Notes under the pieces: generated by a model
What the model saw: only the letters and a program-made list of their open reading frames with translations
Told to the model about the DNA's origin: nothing
Databases searched by the model: none
Origin: Actinomyces glycerinitolerans
GTDB lineage: Bacteria; Actinomycetota; Actinomycetes; Actinomycetales; Actinomycetaceae
Reading direction: 5' to 3'
Length of the DNA stretch: 64,000 nt
Assembly: GCF_900098745.1 (NCBI RefSeq)
Contig: NZ_FQTT01000010.1
Location: forward strand, 414,745 to 478,744
Part shown: positions 41,690 through 50,075 of the stretch, piece after piece
How the letters are laid out: every line of letters starts with the position of its first letter
How positions within the stretch are numbered: the first letter of the stretch is position 1
Made by a program: the position numbers and the translations under genes

Positions 41690-42216
41690 GGCGCACCTGC
41701 CTCGCCCCAGGTCGGCTCGGTGTAGGCGCAGGCCCGGGAGCGGGCCGTGAGGCCCAGGCCGCCCAGCGGTCCCGGAACCCGACGGCTCGCTGTCACGCAG
41801 GTGAGGTCGCCGGTCTCGACGCTCACCGTCACCGGTCCGCCCGCGCGCTGGGCGGCGCTGGCGACGTCGTTGGACCCGATGGCGGCCTGGCGTGCGGCAA
41901 CCCGGGCGGCGTCGGTGACCCGCAGCTGGGTGACACCGGCGTTGACGGTGGCGAGCACCAGCAGCAGGACGAGCACAACGGCCGGCATGGTCACGGCGAG
42001 CTCTGCCGTCACCATGCCGCACTCGCCGCCACGGGGTCCGCGTCCACGACAGCCTCTCGGACCATGGCAGCAGTGACGGCCGCGGCGCCGGCGGCAGGTT
42101 TCGCAGCATCGTTCCGCGGGGTGTCCGCGGCCGACCGGCTCGGCCTGATCCCGTTCTGCGGCGTCACGCGGGCGGTTCGCGGGCGCGGCTCCCTCTGGGC
42201 GTTGCGGCGTCCACAT
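41686..42216 (-). CDS. TadE family pseudopilin-like protein
   Basis: 176 residues from ATG 42216, supported by GAGG five bases upstream. The first 67 residues are Arg/Cys-rich and unusual. A shorter start at ATG 42015 would give the classic N-terminus MVTAELAVTMPAVV followed by a single membrane helix. The continuation VNAGVTQLRVTDAARVAARQAA is typical TadE. It is probably assembled with the neighbouring Flp-like DUF4244 protein. The choice between starts is open. Confidence 0.72.
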   Translation of the reverse strand: MWTPQRPEGAAPANRPRDAAERDQAEPVGRGHPAERCCETCRRRRGRHCCHGPRGCRGRGPRGGECGMVTAELAVTMPAVVLVLLLVLATVNAGVTQLRVTDAARVAARQAAIGSNDVASAAQRAGGPVTVSVETGDLTCVTASRRVPGPLGGLGLTARSRACAYTEPTWGEAGAP

Positions 42217-42223
42217 GACCGCC

Positions 42224-42463
42224 TCAGCCCACCGACAGCGCGGACTCGATGATGCCCTGCAAGACGCCGGTCAGGCTCCCCGAGCGCATGATCGCCAACA
42301 ACAGGCCGGCGAAGGCCGCCGCCGCCAGAGTACCGATCGCGTATTCGGCGGTCGCCATGCCCGCTTCACCATCCCGGTCGGCGGCGTCGGCCTCGTTCAA
42401 GCCGGGCGGGGTGCCGTGGGCGAGGACCCACGCGTTGTGCAAGGTCAACAAGGTGTGCTTCAT
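42224..42463 (-). CDS. DUF4244 protein, Flp-pilin-like
   Basis: 79 residues from ATG 42463 with AGGAGGAG upstream. A polar leader ends at GEAG, followed by MATAEYAIGTLAAAAFAGLLLAI, the Flp/DUF4244 hydrophobic helix with the conserved glutamate at position 5 of the mature protein (seen as ATAEY). It is the first gene of the small minus-strand pilin cluster. It would be the main fibre subunit or a pseudopilin. Confidence 0.82.
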   Translation of the reverse strand: MKHTLLTLHNAWVLAHGTPPGLNEADAADRDGEAGMATAEYAIGTLAAAAFAGLLLAIMRSGSLTGVLQGIIESALSVG

Positions 42464-42793
42464 GATCTCCTCCTGGAGGGGTTAGGGCCGGCCGACGTTG
42501 GCCGCGCCCGCGGGCGCCGTGCCCGCGTCACCAGCGTCAGACACCCGCCTCGGCGGCGCATCTGGGCCTTTTGATCTCTGTGGATTAGGGGTGCACGAAC
42601 CGCACCTGTGGACACTGGCGGTGTCGGCATGCACCTTTCCGGGCGCACTACATGCCGATCACGATTCTCAACATCGGGTTGATGAGCGATTGCGATTCCA
42701 TGCTTCTGGGCAACGGCCGGTGCACAGGCCGGTACGGTGCTGATCGCCTGAGTTCCCCTCAGCTCCCATGAATCCCATCCACAGGAAGTCTCC
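42464..42793. other. Intergenic region, no gene seen
   Basis: This 330-bp gap separates the divergent DUF4244 and PASTA-lipoprotein genes and must hold both promoters. No Tad ATPase or membrane gene is present. I see no clear operator or repeat. Confidence 0.5.
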
Positions 42794-43516
42794 ATGTCGG
42801 CAGTGTCCGCCCACTCCCCTTCGGCCCGGTTCCCGCACGTCCTTCTTCGTGAACGTTGCCGAGCCGCATTCTTTGCTGCTATTGCCGCGTTGTTCCTAGC
42901 CGGCCCGACGCTAGTGGCCTGCGGCGTCTCCCCCGAATCCGAAGCGCAGCCGACACAGACCACCGCCGCCGCCCTGATTATCCCGGACCTGGTCGGGATG
43001 GATGGGAAGGAGGCTGCGGAAGCACTCGAACGGGCAGGATTCATCGAAAGGCCTACCTTCACCGACATCGACGGTGAGGAGACGGTCATCATCCCCGAGA
43101 ACTGGTCGGTCAGGGAGCAAAACCCCGCCGCCGGGACAACGGCTACCGCCGACCAGGTAATCACCCTCACGGTGAACCACGACGCCGCCGATGCGGCCGC
43201 TTCTGCGTCAGCCTCCGCGGCAGCGGCGGCCGAGGCAGAAGCCTCCGCTTCCGCCGCGGCCTCGGCCTCCGCTGCTGCGGCCGAGAAGGCCGCCCAGGAA
43301 GAAACAGCACGACAGGCCGAACAAGCCACTCAAGAGGCTGCACAGGCCGAACAAGCCGCCCCCGCGCCAGCGCCTCTGATGCCACAGCAGGACACGTCGG
43401 CGTACTACCAGAATTGCAGCGAGGCCAGGGCAGCGGGCGCCGCACCGATCTATGCCGGCGAACCCGGCTACCGCAGCGCACTTGATCGCGACAATGACGG
43501 AATCGCCTGCGAGTAA
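42794..43516 (+). CDS. Lipoprotein with PASTA domain and C-terminal excalibur calcium-binding domain
   Basis: 240 residues. The signal peptide ends in LVACG (Cys43). About 62-128 is a PASTA domain (IPDLVGMDGKEAAEALERAGF...EQNPAAGTTATADQVITLTV, given by positions). About 130-195 is an Ala/Ser/Glu/Gln-rich helical stalk, and about 203-240 is excalibur, ending DRDNDGIACE with its calcium-loop aspartates. ATG 42794 has AGGAAG upstream. PASTA domains bind peptidoglycan or beta-lactam-like ligands, so this is probably a cell-wall-contacting surface protein. Confidence 0.85.
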   Translation: MSAVSAHSPSARFPHVLLRERCRAAFFAAIAALFLAGPTLVACGVSPESEAQPTQTTAAALIIPDLVGMDGKEAAEALERAGFIERPTFTDIDGEETVIIPENWSVREQNPAAGTTATADQVITLTVNHDAADAAASASASAAAAAEAEASASAAASASAAAAEKAAQEETARQAEQATQEAAQAEQAAPAPAPLMPQQDTSAYYQNCSEARAAGAAPIYAGEPGYRSALDRDNDGIACE

Positions 43517-43728
43517 CGCGGCACACGAAATCGAGTCGGCGTTTTGAAGCTCACCAGGACGCCATCATCAGCCCGGCAGGACATGCGATAGAGCCTTCTC
43601 CCGCCTCCCATGCGTCCAGATGGCCCTACCCGTGCCTCCCAGAGTCGGCATCCTCGAGTCCAGACTGGGCAAGACGCAGTAGCTGCGAACCTCCCATCTC
43701 GACACCGCGCACAGCCGAAAGGATCGTC

Positions 43729-44295
43729 ATGCACGTCTCTGCTCACTCGCTCTCTCGCCGTGGTCTACTGCAGGGTATGCCCGTCGCCCTGACCGGCCTG
43801 GCGCTGGCGGCATGCGCCTCCGGCGAAGGCACCAACGCGTCGCCGGCGACGGTTTCCCCGACAGCCACAAACCCCGGCCCTACCACCGGCAGCCCACAAC
43901 CCACCCAGGAGACCAACATGCCCGCAACACAACCCGCCTCGATCCGCATCACCTTCGGAGGCGCCCTCGACGGCACCGTCATGGAGGCGACTCTCGACGA
44001 CAACGCCGCCACCCGCTCCCTGCTCGCTCAGCTACCACTGGAGCTCAGCTTCTCCGACTACGGCGGCCAGGAACTGACCGCCTCCCTGCCGCAGGACCTG
44101 GACACCACGGGCATGAGCGCCGGCGCCCCGCAGCCGGGCGACATCGGCTGGTACGAACCCGGCAAGGTGCTCGTCCTGTACTACACGGCCGTCGGCTCCT
44201 GGCCGGGCCTGTACGTCATCGGACACACCGACTACGACGTCGTCCTCCTCGCCAGGCAGGCCGACCTGCCGGCGTCGATCACCCTGGCGCAGTGA
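43729..44295 (+). CDS. Secreted lipoprotein with cyclophilin-like fold domain
   Basis: 188 residues. SRRGLLQG at 9-16 gives a Tat-like signal, and the lipobox ends LALAAC (Cys29). A Thr/Pro-rich linker runs to about 65. The rest (SIRITFGG...MEATLDDNAATRSLLAQLPLELSFSDYGGQE, by position about 70-185) matches the cyclophilin-like DUF family of small beta-barrel proteins, with GDIGWYEPGKVLVLYY at the barrel mouth. ATG 43729 has AAAGGA upstream. Its function is unknown; peptidyl-prolyl isomerase activity is not implied. Confidence 0.8.
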   Translation: MHVSAHSLSRRGLLQGMPVALTGLALAACASGEGTNASPATVSPTATNPGPTTGSPQPTQETNMPATQPASIRITFGGALDGTVMEATLDDNAATRSLLAQLPLELSFSDYGGQELTASLPQDLDTTGMSAGAPQPGDIGWYEPGKVLVLYYTAVGSWPGLYVIGHTDYDVVLLARQADLPASITLAQ

Positions 44296-44409
44296 CGCGC
44301 CGGCCGAGCCGCCACTGACGCGTGTATGCGCCGAGGTGCGGGCAAGCCGCCGGGGATGGGCCGCCGATATCGGCCCGGTCGGGGCCGTGACGGCGCGATA
44401 CTTGGGATC

Positions 44410-45750
44410 ATGCTCCAGCCGTACTCCCCCTCCGCCGAACCACTCACCCGCATGGCGGACGGGACCGTCAAGCAGATCAGTCCCTTCACCGGCACCGAGG
44501 TGTGGACCGTACCCGGACGCGGCAACCGCCCCATCTCCCACCCCGCCGCCGAGGTCCACACGCTCACGCAGGCCGAGCGCACTCGCGCCTGCAAGTTCTG
44601 CCCGGCGCACTACACCGAGACTCCGCCGGAGAAGTCCCGCGTCGTGGCCACGCCCGACGGCGGCTTCGAGCGGATCGACGCCCTGCCCGCCGCCGAGCTG
44701 TTCGACACGGTCGCCGAGTTCCGCCGCATCCCGAACCTGTTCGAGATCCTGTCCTACGACTACTGGCACGCCAACCACGGCTATGAAGTGCCCGACGCCG
44801 CCCGGGAACGCATGGAGGCCTACCTGGCCGATCCGGCCGGCGCCGACCACGTGGCCCGGGTGGCCCGCGCCAAGCTGCGCGCCTCCGGCCAGAACCCCGA
44901 CACCTGGGAGACCATGGACGCGGACGCTCGCCGACAGTACCTGGCGGCATTCTTCGCCGGCGGTCACGACGTGATCGTGGCGCGGCGGCACTACACCGAC
45001 GACGCCGTCGACTCCTCCTCCCTGGCCGGCTCGGGCACCCTCACCCCGGCCGAGCACCGCGCCTACATCCGCCTGGCCGTCCAGGCCACGCACGACCTGT
45101 ATCAGGCCAACCGCTGGGTTCGCTATGTGGCGGTGTTCCAGAACTGGCTGCGCCCGGCCGGCGCGTCCTTCGATCACCTGCACAAGCAGCTGGTGGGCAT
45201 CGACGAGCGGGGCGTGTCCTCCGAATTGGAGTTGCAGCGGGTGCGCGCCAACCCGAACCTGTACAACGAGATGGGGGTGGACTACGCCGCCTACCGGGGC
45301 CTGCTGGTGGCGTCCAATGAACACGCGGTGGCCTTCGCCGGCTTCGGGCACCGCTACCCGACGCTGGAGGTGTATTCGACGTCGCCCACCTGCGAGCCGT
45401 GGCTAATGAGTCGGGATGAGGTGGATGCCGTCTCCGACCTGCTGCACGCGCTGCATGCGGCTACGGGCGCGGACGTGCCCAGCAACGAGGAGTGGCACCA
45501 CAAGCCGATCGACGTCGACCAGCCGATGCCCTGGCACATCACCCTGAAGTGGCGGGTGTCCACCCTGGCTGGCTTCGAGGGCGGCACCAAGGTGTACCTC
45601 AACACGATCGACCCGTGGACGCTGCGCGACCGCGTGGTGTCCCGCCTGGAGGACCTGCGGGCCGACCGCCTGATCGCCCCGATGGCGGTGGGCGAGGAGT
45701 GCCCGACGACGCCGAACCGGCTGCTGTACAACCCGGTGCTGACGCGTTGA
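44410..45750 (+). CDS. DUF4921 family protein, GalT/HIT-like
   Basis: 446 residues from ATG 44410; a longer in-frame start exists but the protein proper begins MLQPYSPS. Features of galactose-1-phosphate uridylyltransferase-like enzymes are visible: a zinc-like CKFCPAHY pair, and the FDHLHKQ histidine motif (HxH) after GASF. The family is typical of actinobacteria and its nucleotide-sugar or nucleotidyl substrate is unknown. No Shine-Dalgarno sequence is present; GATACT at 44396-44401 could be a -10 for a leaderless message. GGCCC/GGGCC at 45751-45775 forms a short hairpin after the stop. Confidence 0.85.
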   Translation: MLQPYSPSAEPLTRMADGTVKQISPFTGTEVWTVPGRGNRPISHPAAEVHTLTQAERTRACKFCPAHYTETPPEKSRVVATPDGGFERIDALPAAELFDTVAEFRRIPNLFEILSYDYWHANHGYEVPDAARERMEAYLADPAGADHVARVARAKLRASGQNPDTWETMDADARRQYLAAFFAGGHDVIVARRHYTDDAVDSSSLAGSGTLTPAEHRAYIRLAVQATHDLYQANRWVRYVAVFQNWLRPAGASFDHLHKQLVGIDERGVSSELELQRVRANPNLYNEMGVDYAAYRGLLVASNEHAVAFAGFGHRYPTLEVYSTSPTCEPWLMSRDEVDAVSDLLHALHAATGADVPSNEEWHHKPIDVDQPMPWHITLKWRVSTLAGFEGGTKVYLNTIDPWTLRDRVVSRLEDLRADRLIAPMAVGEECPTTPNRLLYNPVLTR

Positions 45751-45776
45751 GGCCCAGCTATTGCCAAGTGGGGCCT

Positions 45777-45798
45777 CCGTACGTACATTTTCCGTACG
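45777..45798 (+). promoter_or_regulatory. Repeated CCGTACG sites before tacA
   Basis: CCGTACG occurs at 45777-45783 and 45792-45798, spaced 15 bp, each containing the CGTACG palindrome. They end 13 bp before ATG 45812 next to GAGGAGG. This is the expected place for the ribbon-helix-helix TacA-TacT operator. Confidence 0.6.
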
Positions 45799-45811
45799 AG
45801 GAGGAACCATC

Positions 45812-46117
45812 ATGCCGCCAGCTAAGACCCAGCGGATCGACCTGCGCGCCACACCGCGCCAAGAGGCCCTGATCCAACAAGCCGCGGCCCAAACGGACCG
45901 CAACGTCAGCGAGTTCATACTCTCGTCCGCAACCATGGAAGCCGAGCGAGTCATGACGAACCGCCGCTGGTTCACCGTTGACGACGCCACATTCGAGCGA
46001 GTCATGCAGGTGCTCGACGCTCCCCTGACCGACACCTCACGCTTCGAACGGCTCTGGAACCGTCCGTCACCCTTCGGGACCCGCATTGCGCTTTCAGAGG
46101 ATCCGGAGGAGGCGTGA
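45812..46117 (+). CDS. tacA: DUF1778-type antitoxin of a TacA-TacT module
   Basis: 101 residues from ATG 45812 with GAGGAGG upstream. The ribbon-helix-helix region (QRIDLRATPRQEALIQQAA...NVSEFILSSA) is the DUF1778 hallmark. The C-terminal tail (RFERLWNRPSPF) wraps the toxin. It binds the CCGTACG sites and neutralises the acetyltransferase toxin encoded by the overlapping next gene (GTGA overlap). Confidence 0.9.
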   Translation: MPPAKTQRIDLRATPRQEALIQQAAAQTDRNVSEFILSSATMEAERVMTNRRWFTVDDATFERVMQVLDAPLTDTSRFERLWNRPSPFGTRIALSEDPEEA

Positions 46118-46626
46118 GTGTCGGCGGCGTCCTCGAGGCTCCTCGGCGCCTGGGCCGCGGCGACTCCCGAAGCGAATTCCACAGCGGCGCCGAGGAGCTG
46201 GATGACTGGCTGCACCGTTTCGCATGGCAGAACCAGAAGGCGGACAACGCGGTCACGTACGTGACCGTCCAGGACGGTCAGATACTCGGCTACTACGCAC
46301 TCGCAACTGCCTGCATCGTGAAGACAGACGCTCCGGCCAGTATTGCAAAGCAGGCTCCGCGCGAGATTCCCTGCATACTGCTCGCACGTCTCGCGGTTGA
46401 TCGGCGTGCGCAAGGTCTGGGCATCGGCGCCGCACTTCTGAAAGACGCCATGCTGAGATCCCTCCAGGTCAGCGAGATCGTGGGAGCTCGCGCCCTGCTG
46501 ATCCACTGCCGGGACGAGGCGGCCAAGTCCTTCTACCTGGCCAACGGCGACTTCGTCGTCTCACCCGTCGATGACATGCAACTGCTGCTGTCCATGAAGG
46601 CGATCAGGAATTCACCAACCGCCTAG
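46114..46626 (+). CDS. tacT: GNAT acetyltransferase toxin (TacT-like)
   Basis: 170 residues from GTG 46114 overlapping the tacA stop. Toxin features are FHSGAEELDDWLHRFAWQNQ, the acetyl-CoA loop RRAQGLGIGAALL, LLARLAVD before it, and the catalytic tyrosine in KSFYLANGDF. TacT-type enzymes acetylate the amino acid on charged tRNA and block translation. All key residues look intact, so the pair is probably active. Confidence 0.9.
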   Translation: MSVGGVLEAPRRLGRGDSRSEFHSGAEELDDWLHRFAWQNQKADNAVTYVTVQDGQILGYYALATACIVKTDAPASIAKQAPREIPCILLARLAVDRRAQGLGIGAALLKDAMLRSLQVSEIVGARALLIHCRDEAAKSFYLANGDFVVSPVDDMQLLLSMKAIRNSPTA

Positions 46627-46846
46627 CCGCACCTTCGAAGACAGGGGCCACCCGTTCATATCACTCATTTCCCGTATTGAATCGTCCCTGTTTTGACGGA
46701 GCGTGCTCCGAGAATCGGAATCTGGCAGCACCGAGGACGCCAGCCCTTGCCGCGACCCCGCCACTCCAACCGCAGGGCCGCTGTACCAGGCCATCCGCGT
46801 GCGGGTAGGCGGCGCCGAAGCCGACGCGGTCGCCTCGGCGGGTCCC
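46627..46846. other. Intergenic sequence, no gene seen
   Basis: No supported gene lies between tacT and the IS3 remnant. The stretch may include further decayed insertion-sequence DNA. Confidence 0.4.
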
Positions 46847-47014
46847 CGAGTTCGGCCTCCTTTCGGCTTCGCCCTGGCCGAAGCCCTGTACTCCTTGTAC
46901 ACGGCGAAGCTCATCTGAAACAGCGGGCCCTGGACATCCATCGATAGCGTCGAGGTCACCACCGCCGGGTGGGTCCGCTGGCACTACATGGTGCGGCCCC
47001 ACTCCACGATCTGG
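46847..47014 (+). pseudogene. Decayed IS3-family transposase fragment (OrfB C-terminal part)
   Basis: Frame beginning near 46847 reads ALAEALYSLYTAKLI, an in-frame TGA at 46916, then NSGPWTSIDSVEVTTAGWVRW and RPHSTIW. This matches the IS3 pattern ALAES-NGLYKAELI-x-GPW-x-DD-EIATAEWVDWYN-RRLHS, including the last catalytic glutamate region. The upstream part of OrfB, OrfA and the terminal inverted repeats are not seen, so this is an old remnant. 47015-47235 holds nothing further that I can name. Confidence 0.7.
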
Positions 47015-47235
47015 TTACTCTCCCCCAGACAAACACGAACGCGCCCGCGGGACCGAGCATGGCTTCAAGGTCATCGAGGGCGTCGAACCGCCCGTACTCC
47101 CAAACCACAGCAACCAGACAAACGAGCCTCCACAACACCCAGATCCTGACAGATCCCTCAACGACCCGGACTCCACCGCACCAGCACGCCCCGGTGACAA
47201 CGCGGAACCTTTAAGGCCACATAGAAGGTACATCA

Positions 47236-49293
47236 CTACTTCTTAGCTTCTGGCAGCTCAGCCACAGTCTCTAACGCCGAGTTATAACCATCATCGTAGT
47301 TATCCTCGAAGTCTTCAACGACGTCGTCAACTTCAGAGTCGCCCGGAAGGCCATTATACCACTCCTTAAGTTGACCGATTCCGTCCTCGTCTGAATTGGT
47401 GTTGCTCAGCATAATACTGCAGTTACCATCAGGGTCGTGAACTATCCAGGTATACGCCTCGTCCTTATTATTATATGTATACGTGCTCTGATCGATAAGA
47501 CCCAACTCCGATGCATCCTGTATAGATCCAGCCCAAAGCGCTTCTCGAACGCCTTGAGGAGCAGCAGAATCGACAGACTCAATGTCTGCGGACAACGGTT
47601 TACTAAGAGTTGTAACCACCGAGTAGCCGGTCGAGATTAGCAGCCCCTGTGCTTCAGTCAGCAGAGTCACCGGCGCGAACGGACCACTCACCGCAGTAAT
47701 TGCCGCAACAACACCCAAGTTGACTGCTTCGAAGTTACGATTCCCACGCTCTATCCGCTCCGCTGCATTCGCGTTCGCGATCCCCGCTTTACTGTCCGCA
47801 ACACCAACCAAGAATCCTATCGCCCCATAACTCTGCCGATATGGCTTATTAAGGACCTCAATCTGACTCTCTCGGTCGCCGCCATTTTCCATCGCCTCAA
47901 ATGTTCCGCGATCATGTGCATAGCTGGTAATTTGACTTGCGATAGTACTCAAGGCATCCGTCGAGTCAGCAATGCGATATACCAAGGTATTCGCATCTTC
48001 GACCGTGGCAACTGAGAACTTGGCATTGGAATACATATTGTCTCGCAGAGATATACCATCGTTCCAAGCATTGGTCAGTTCTCCGGGACAGTTCGCCAGC
48101 AGAAGGCCGATGCGAGCCTTCGCATCATCGTCGTACATACTCTCATCGGTATTAACTGCAAGCAAATGAATGCTGTTGTCCGTCAGAGCGTTCGCTCGAT
48201 CTCGCACATCTGGAGCATTCGAGGAACGCAAACTCGAAGCCGCAGCCGCCGCGGCGGTGAATCCTGCAAATCCCTGCTCATCCCACTCGCGCTTCGACAG
48301 CTCCTCCAGCCGTGTCGTATCGAAGTCGCCGCCAGTAGACGCAGGGGCTAGATAATCGAGCGCAGCCTCGGGATTGTTGCCCATGGCATCAAGCACGCCG
48401 GCCATCGGGTCGATCGATTGTCCGACCAGGAACCGATCGCCCGGCAGGACATCCCAATCCCAGTTGATATCGTCAAGGCGCTCCGCCAAAGAAGTCAGGA
48501 AGGCGTCGTTGAACTCCAGGTCATTAACGTGATCGCCGTTCTCATCGTGTCCGTCGAGCATGGCGTTCAGGACCGTGGCCCGTCCCCGCCCTGCCTCGTC
48601 ATCAACAGATTCCGAAATAGCTTCTGCGACAGAACGACATTTGTCATCGTCCCACCTTTTAGATGCCGACGCAAGTAGTGTGCCCTGGAGCTCAGAAAGT
48701 TCCCCGGCCGCGTCTTGGTCCAGCAATGTTGTGCATACGTCACCGGAATCGATACCGTCGAAGTGCGTGCACACGCGCTCTTCCACATTCAGGGGCAATT
48801 GGGTGAGGTTCTCCGGGCCCACGCACTCGATATAGGCCTGCGCGTACACGGAGTCGTCCGCGTGCTCCCGCATGGAAGCTATCACTTGGTCGTAGTCACG
48901 CCCATTGGACTTGCGTCCGGTTTCAACGATGTTCTGCAGATCGTGCGCATCAATTGTGCCATCCGACCAAGAAACTAGTTGCTCAACATTGTTGATGCTA
49001 ACACTATCGGGGATATCGCAGCTGATCACTCCTTCCGCGTTCATGCTGCCGACGCCGGACTCGTTGACAGCCACGATGGCGTTCTTGGCCTCCTCCAACG
49101 TTTCTGCCCTGCCGTTGAGGTTACCGATCGCTTTATCGGCGGCGGGCGGAAAGTAGTCGATGGGCTCCGGATCATTCTCCGCCTCGAACTCGCTATCGAT
49201 CCTCGACTTGGCGGCGTCACACTCGTCCGCTAGATTGCGGATATTCTGTATCACTGATTCCAGCTTACTGGGATCCATATGTAGCACGGCCAT
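47236..49293 (-). CDS. DUF6571-like protein, putative type VII secretion substrate
   Basis: 685 residues. The N-terminus (MDPSKLESVIQNIRNLADECDAAKSRI) is a helical hairpin like WXG100/LXG substrates. The middle repeats helical units, and DPMAGVLDAMGNNPEAALDYLAP is characteristic of DUF6571 proteins as I recall them. A hydrophobic segment near 540-570 (VAAITAVSGPFAPVTLL) could span a membrane. No toxin domain is recognised at the acidic C-terminus. It is plainly lower in G+C than its neighbours and lies next to an IS3 remnant, so horizontal acquisition is likely. It follows two small genes in an apparent operon. Confidence 0.7.
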   Translation of the reverse strand: MAVLHMDPSKLESVIQNIRNLADECDAAKSRIDSEFEAENDPEPIDYFPPAADKAIGNLNGRAETLEEAKNAIVAVNESGVGSMNAEGVISCDIPDSVSINNVEQLVSWSDGTIDAHDLQNIVETGRKSNGRDYDQVIASMREHADDSVYAQAYIECVGPENLTQLPLNVEERVCTHFDGIDSGDVCTTLLDQDAAGELSELQGTLLASASKRWDDDKCRSVAEAISESVDDEAGRGRATVLNAMLDGHDENGDHVNDLEFNDAFLTSLAERLDDINWDWDVLPGDRFLVGQSIDPMAGVLDAMGNNPEAALDYLAPASTGGDFDTTRLEELSKREWDEQGFAGFTAAAAAASSLRSSNAPDVRDRANALTDNSIHLLAVNTDESMYDDDAKARIGLLLANCPGELTNAWNDGISLRDNMYSNAKFSVATVEDANTLVYRIADSTDALSTIASQITSYAHDRGTFEAMENGGDRESQIEVLNKPYRQSYGAIGFLVGVADSKAGIANANAAERIERGNRNFEAVNLGVVAAITAVSGPFAPVTLLTEAQGLLISTGYSVVTTLSKPLSADIESVDSAAPQGVREALWAGSIQDASELGLIDQSTYTYNNKDEAYTWIVHDPDGNCSIMLSNTNSDEDGIGQLKEWYNGLPGDSEVDDVVEDFEDNYDDGYNSALETVAELPEAKK

Positions 49294-49345
49294 TTGTTGC
49301 TACCCTCCTTCGGGTTGGACTGTCAGTCTGGTTGCGGCGCCGCAC

Positions 49346-49672
49346 CTAAACGCCGCCATTGGGCCAGTTGGCGTCCGGATCGTCCTCCTCCACCTCCATT
49401 TCCAGGGCGTCCCTTTTATTCCGGACATCCCGGAACAGATTGCTGAATACGGCATCAACCGCGTCCACATCCGCCTTGGCGTCTTCGGCCATCTCATCCG
49501 CCAACGGCCCCGTCCAGGTGTCCGACGCATTAACCGTCGCCATTATTTCCGCGCCTTTTGAGGGCCCCGCGTAGCGCGGCACCAAGGTGCCGTCAAACCC
49601 AAGCCTCGTGTTCTGGTTGGACACATACTCGCACAGGCGTCCGAGCGCCTGACGCCGCAGATTCTCCGCCAT
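49346..49672 (-). CDS. Small helical WXG100-like partner protein
   Basis: 108 residues from ATG 49672 with AGGGG upstream, only four bases after the preceding small gene. DTWTGPLADEMAEDAKADVDAV resembles the helix of ESAT-6/LXG-associated chaperone or partner proteins, though a clear WxG is replaced by WTG. It sits just before the DUF6571-like gene, so it probably forms a secretion pair with it. Family assignment is tentative. Confidence 0.6.
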   Translation of the reverse strand: MAENLRRQALGRLCEYVSNQNTRLGFDGTLVPRYAGPSKGAEIMATVNASDTWTGPLADEMAEDAKADVDAVDAVFSNLFRDVRNKRDALEMEVEEDDPDANWPNGGV

Positions 49673-49676
49673 CGGA

Positions 49677-49841
49677 CTAGCCCCTGTTTCCGGTGCAGGC
49701 GGACGCGTTCATTGGCTCGAGAGTCCGGACCGCCATGGCCGCTTCGTGTGTATTCGCGAAGACGCGCACTGGCGCCAGCGGCACGCCTCGACTACGAGCG
49801 CGCTCGTTCGGGTAAGAACGTCGGTCGGATACATGTTTCAC
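49677..49841 (-). CDS. Small protein, first gene of the DUF6571 cassette
   Basis: 54 residues from GTG 49841, chosen because AGGAG lies six bases upstream; an ATG at 49865 is also in frame but lacks a ribosome site. It carries an Ala-rich helix (TRTHEAAMAV-like, positions about 30-45) and no family features I know. The stop is four bases from the next ATG, so translation is probably coupled. Confidence 0.4.
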   Translation of the reverse strand: MKHVSDRRSYPNERARSRGVPLAPVRVFANTHEAAMAVRTLEPMNASACTGNRG

Positions 49842-49866
49842 GTTCTCTCCTAATGTCGGATACATG
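49824..49866 (-). repeat. Direct repeat GTCGGATACATG before the cassette
   Basis: GTCGGATACATG occurs at 49824-49835 and 49855-49866, 31 bp (three helical turns) apart, around the start of the first cassette gene. ATCATGTATGCAT follows at about 49871-49883. It could be a binding site pair for a regulator or a slipped duplication. Confidence 0.45.
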
Positions 49867-50075
49867 CAGGATCATGTATGCATAGGAGAGTACGTGGACA
49901 AGTACATCCATCAAATGGGCAGGTCTGCCCATAGCCACCCGCGCAACGGCAAAAGCCGGTGACCCGTCTTCGGGTGGTCGGTGGCGTGGCGCCTCAGCGT
50001 CGTCCGCCATTCACGGCGATGGATAGCCCCTGATTACGCATGGCCCGCCGCCAATGGCGCGGGCACGCCACCACC

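Noticed and set aside
44032..45351. Minus-strand frame of about 440 codons opposite the DUF4921 gene
   Set aside because: No motifs, and the opposite strand encodes a recognisable protein.
46627..46960. Minus-strand frame near the IS3 remnant
   Set aside because: It lies opposite the transposase fragment and shows no family features.
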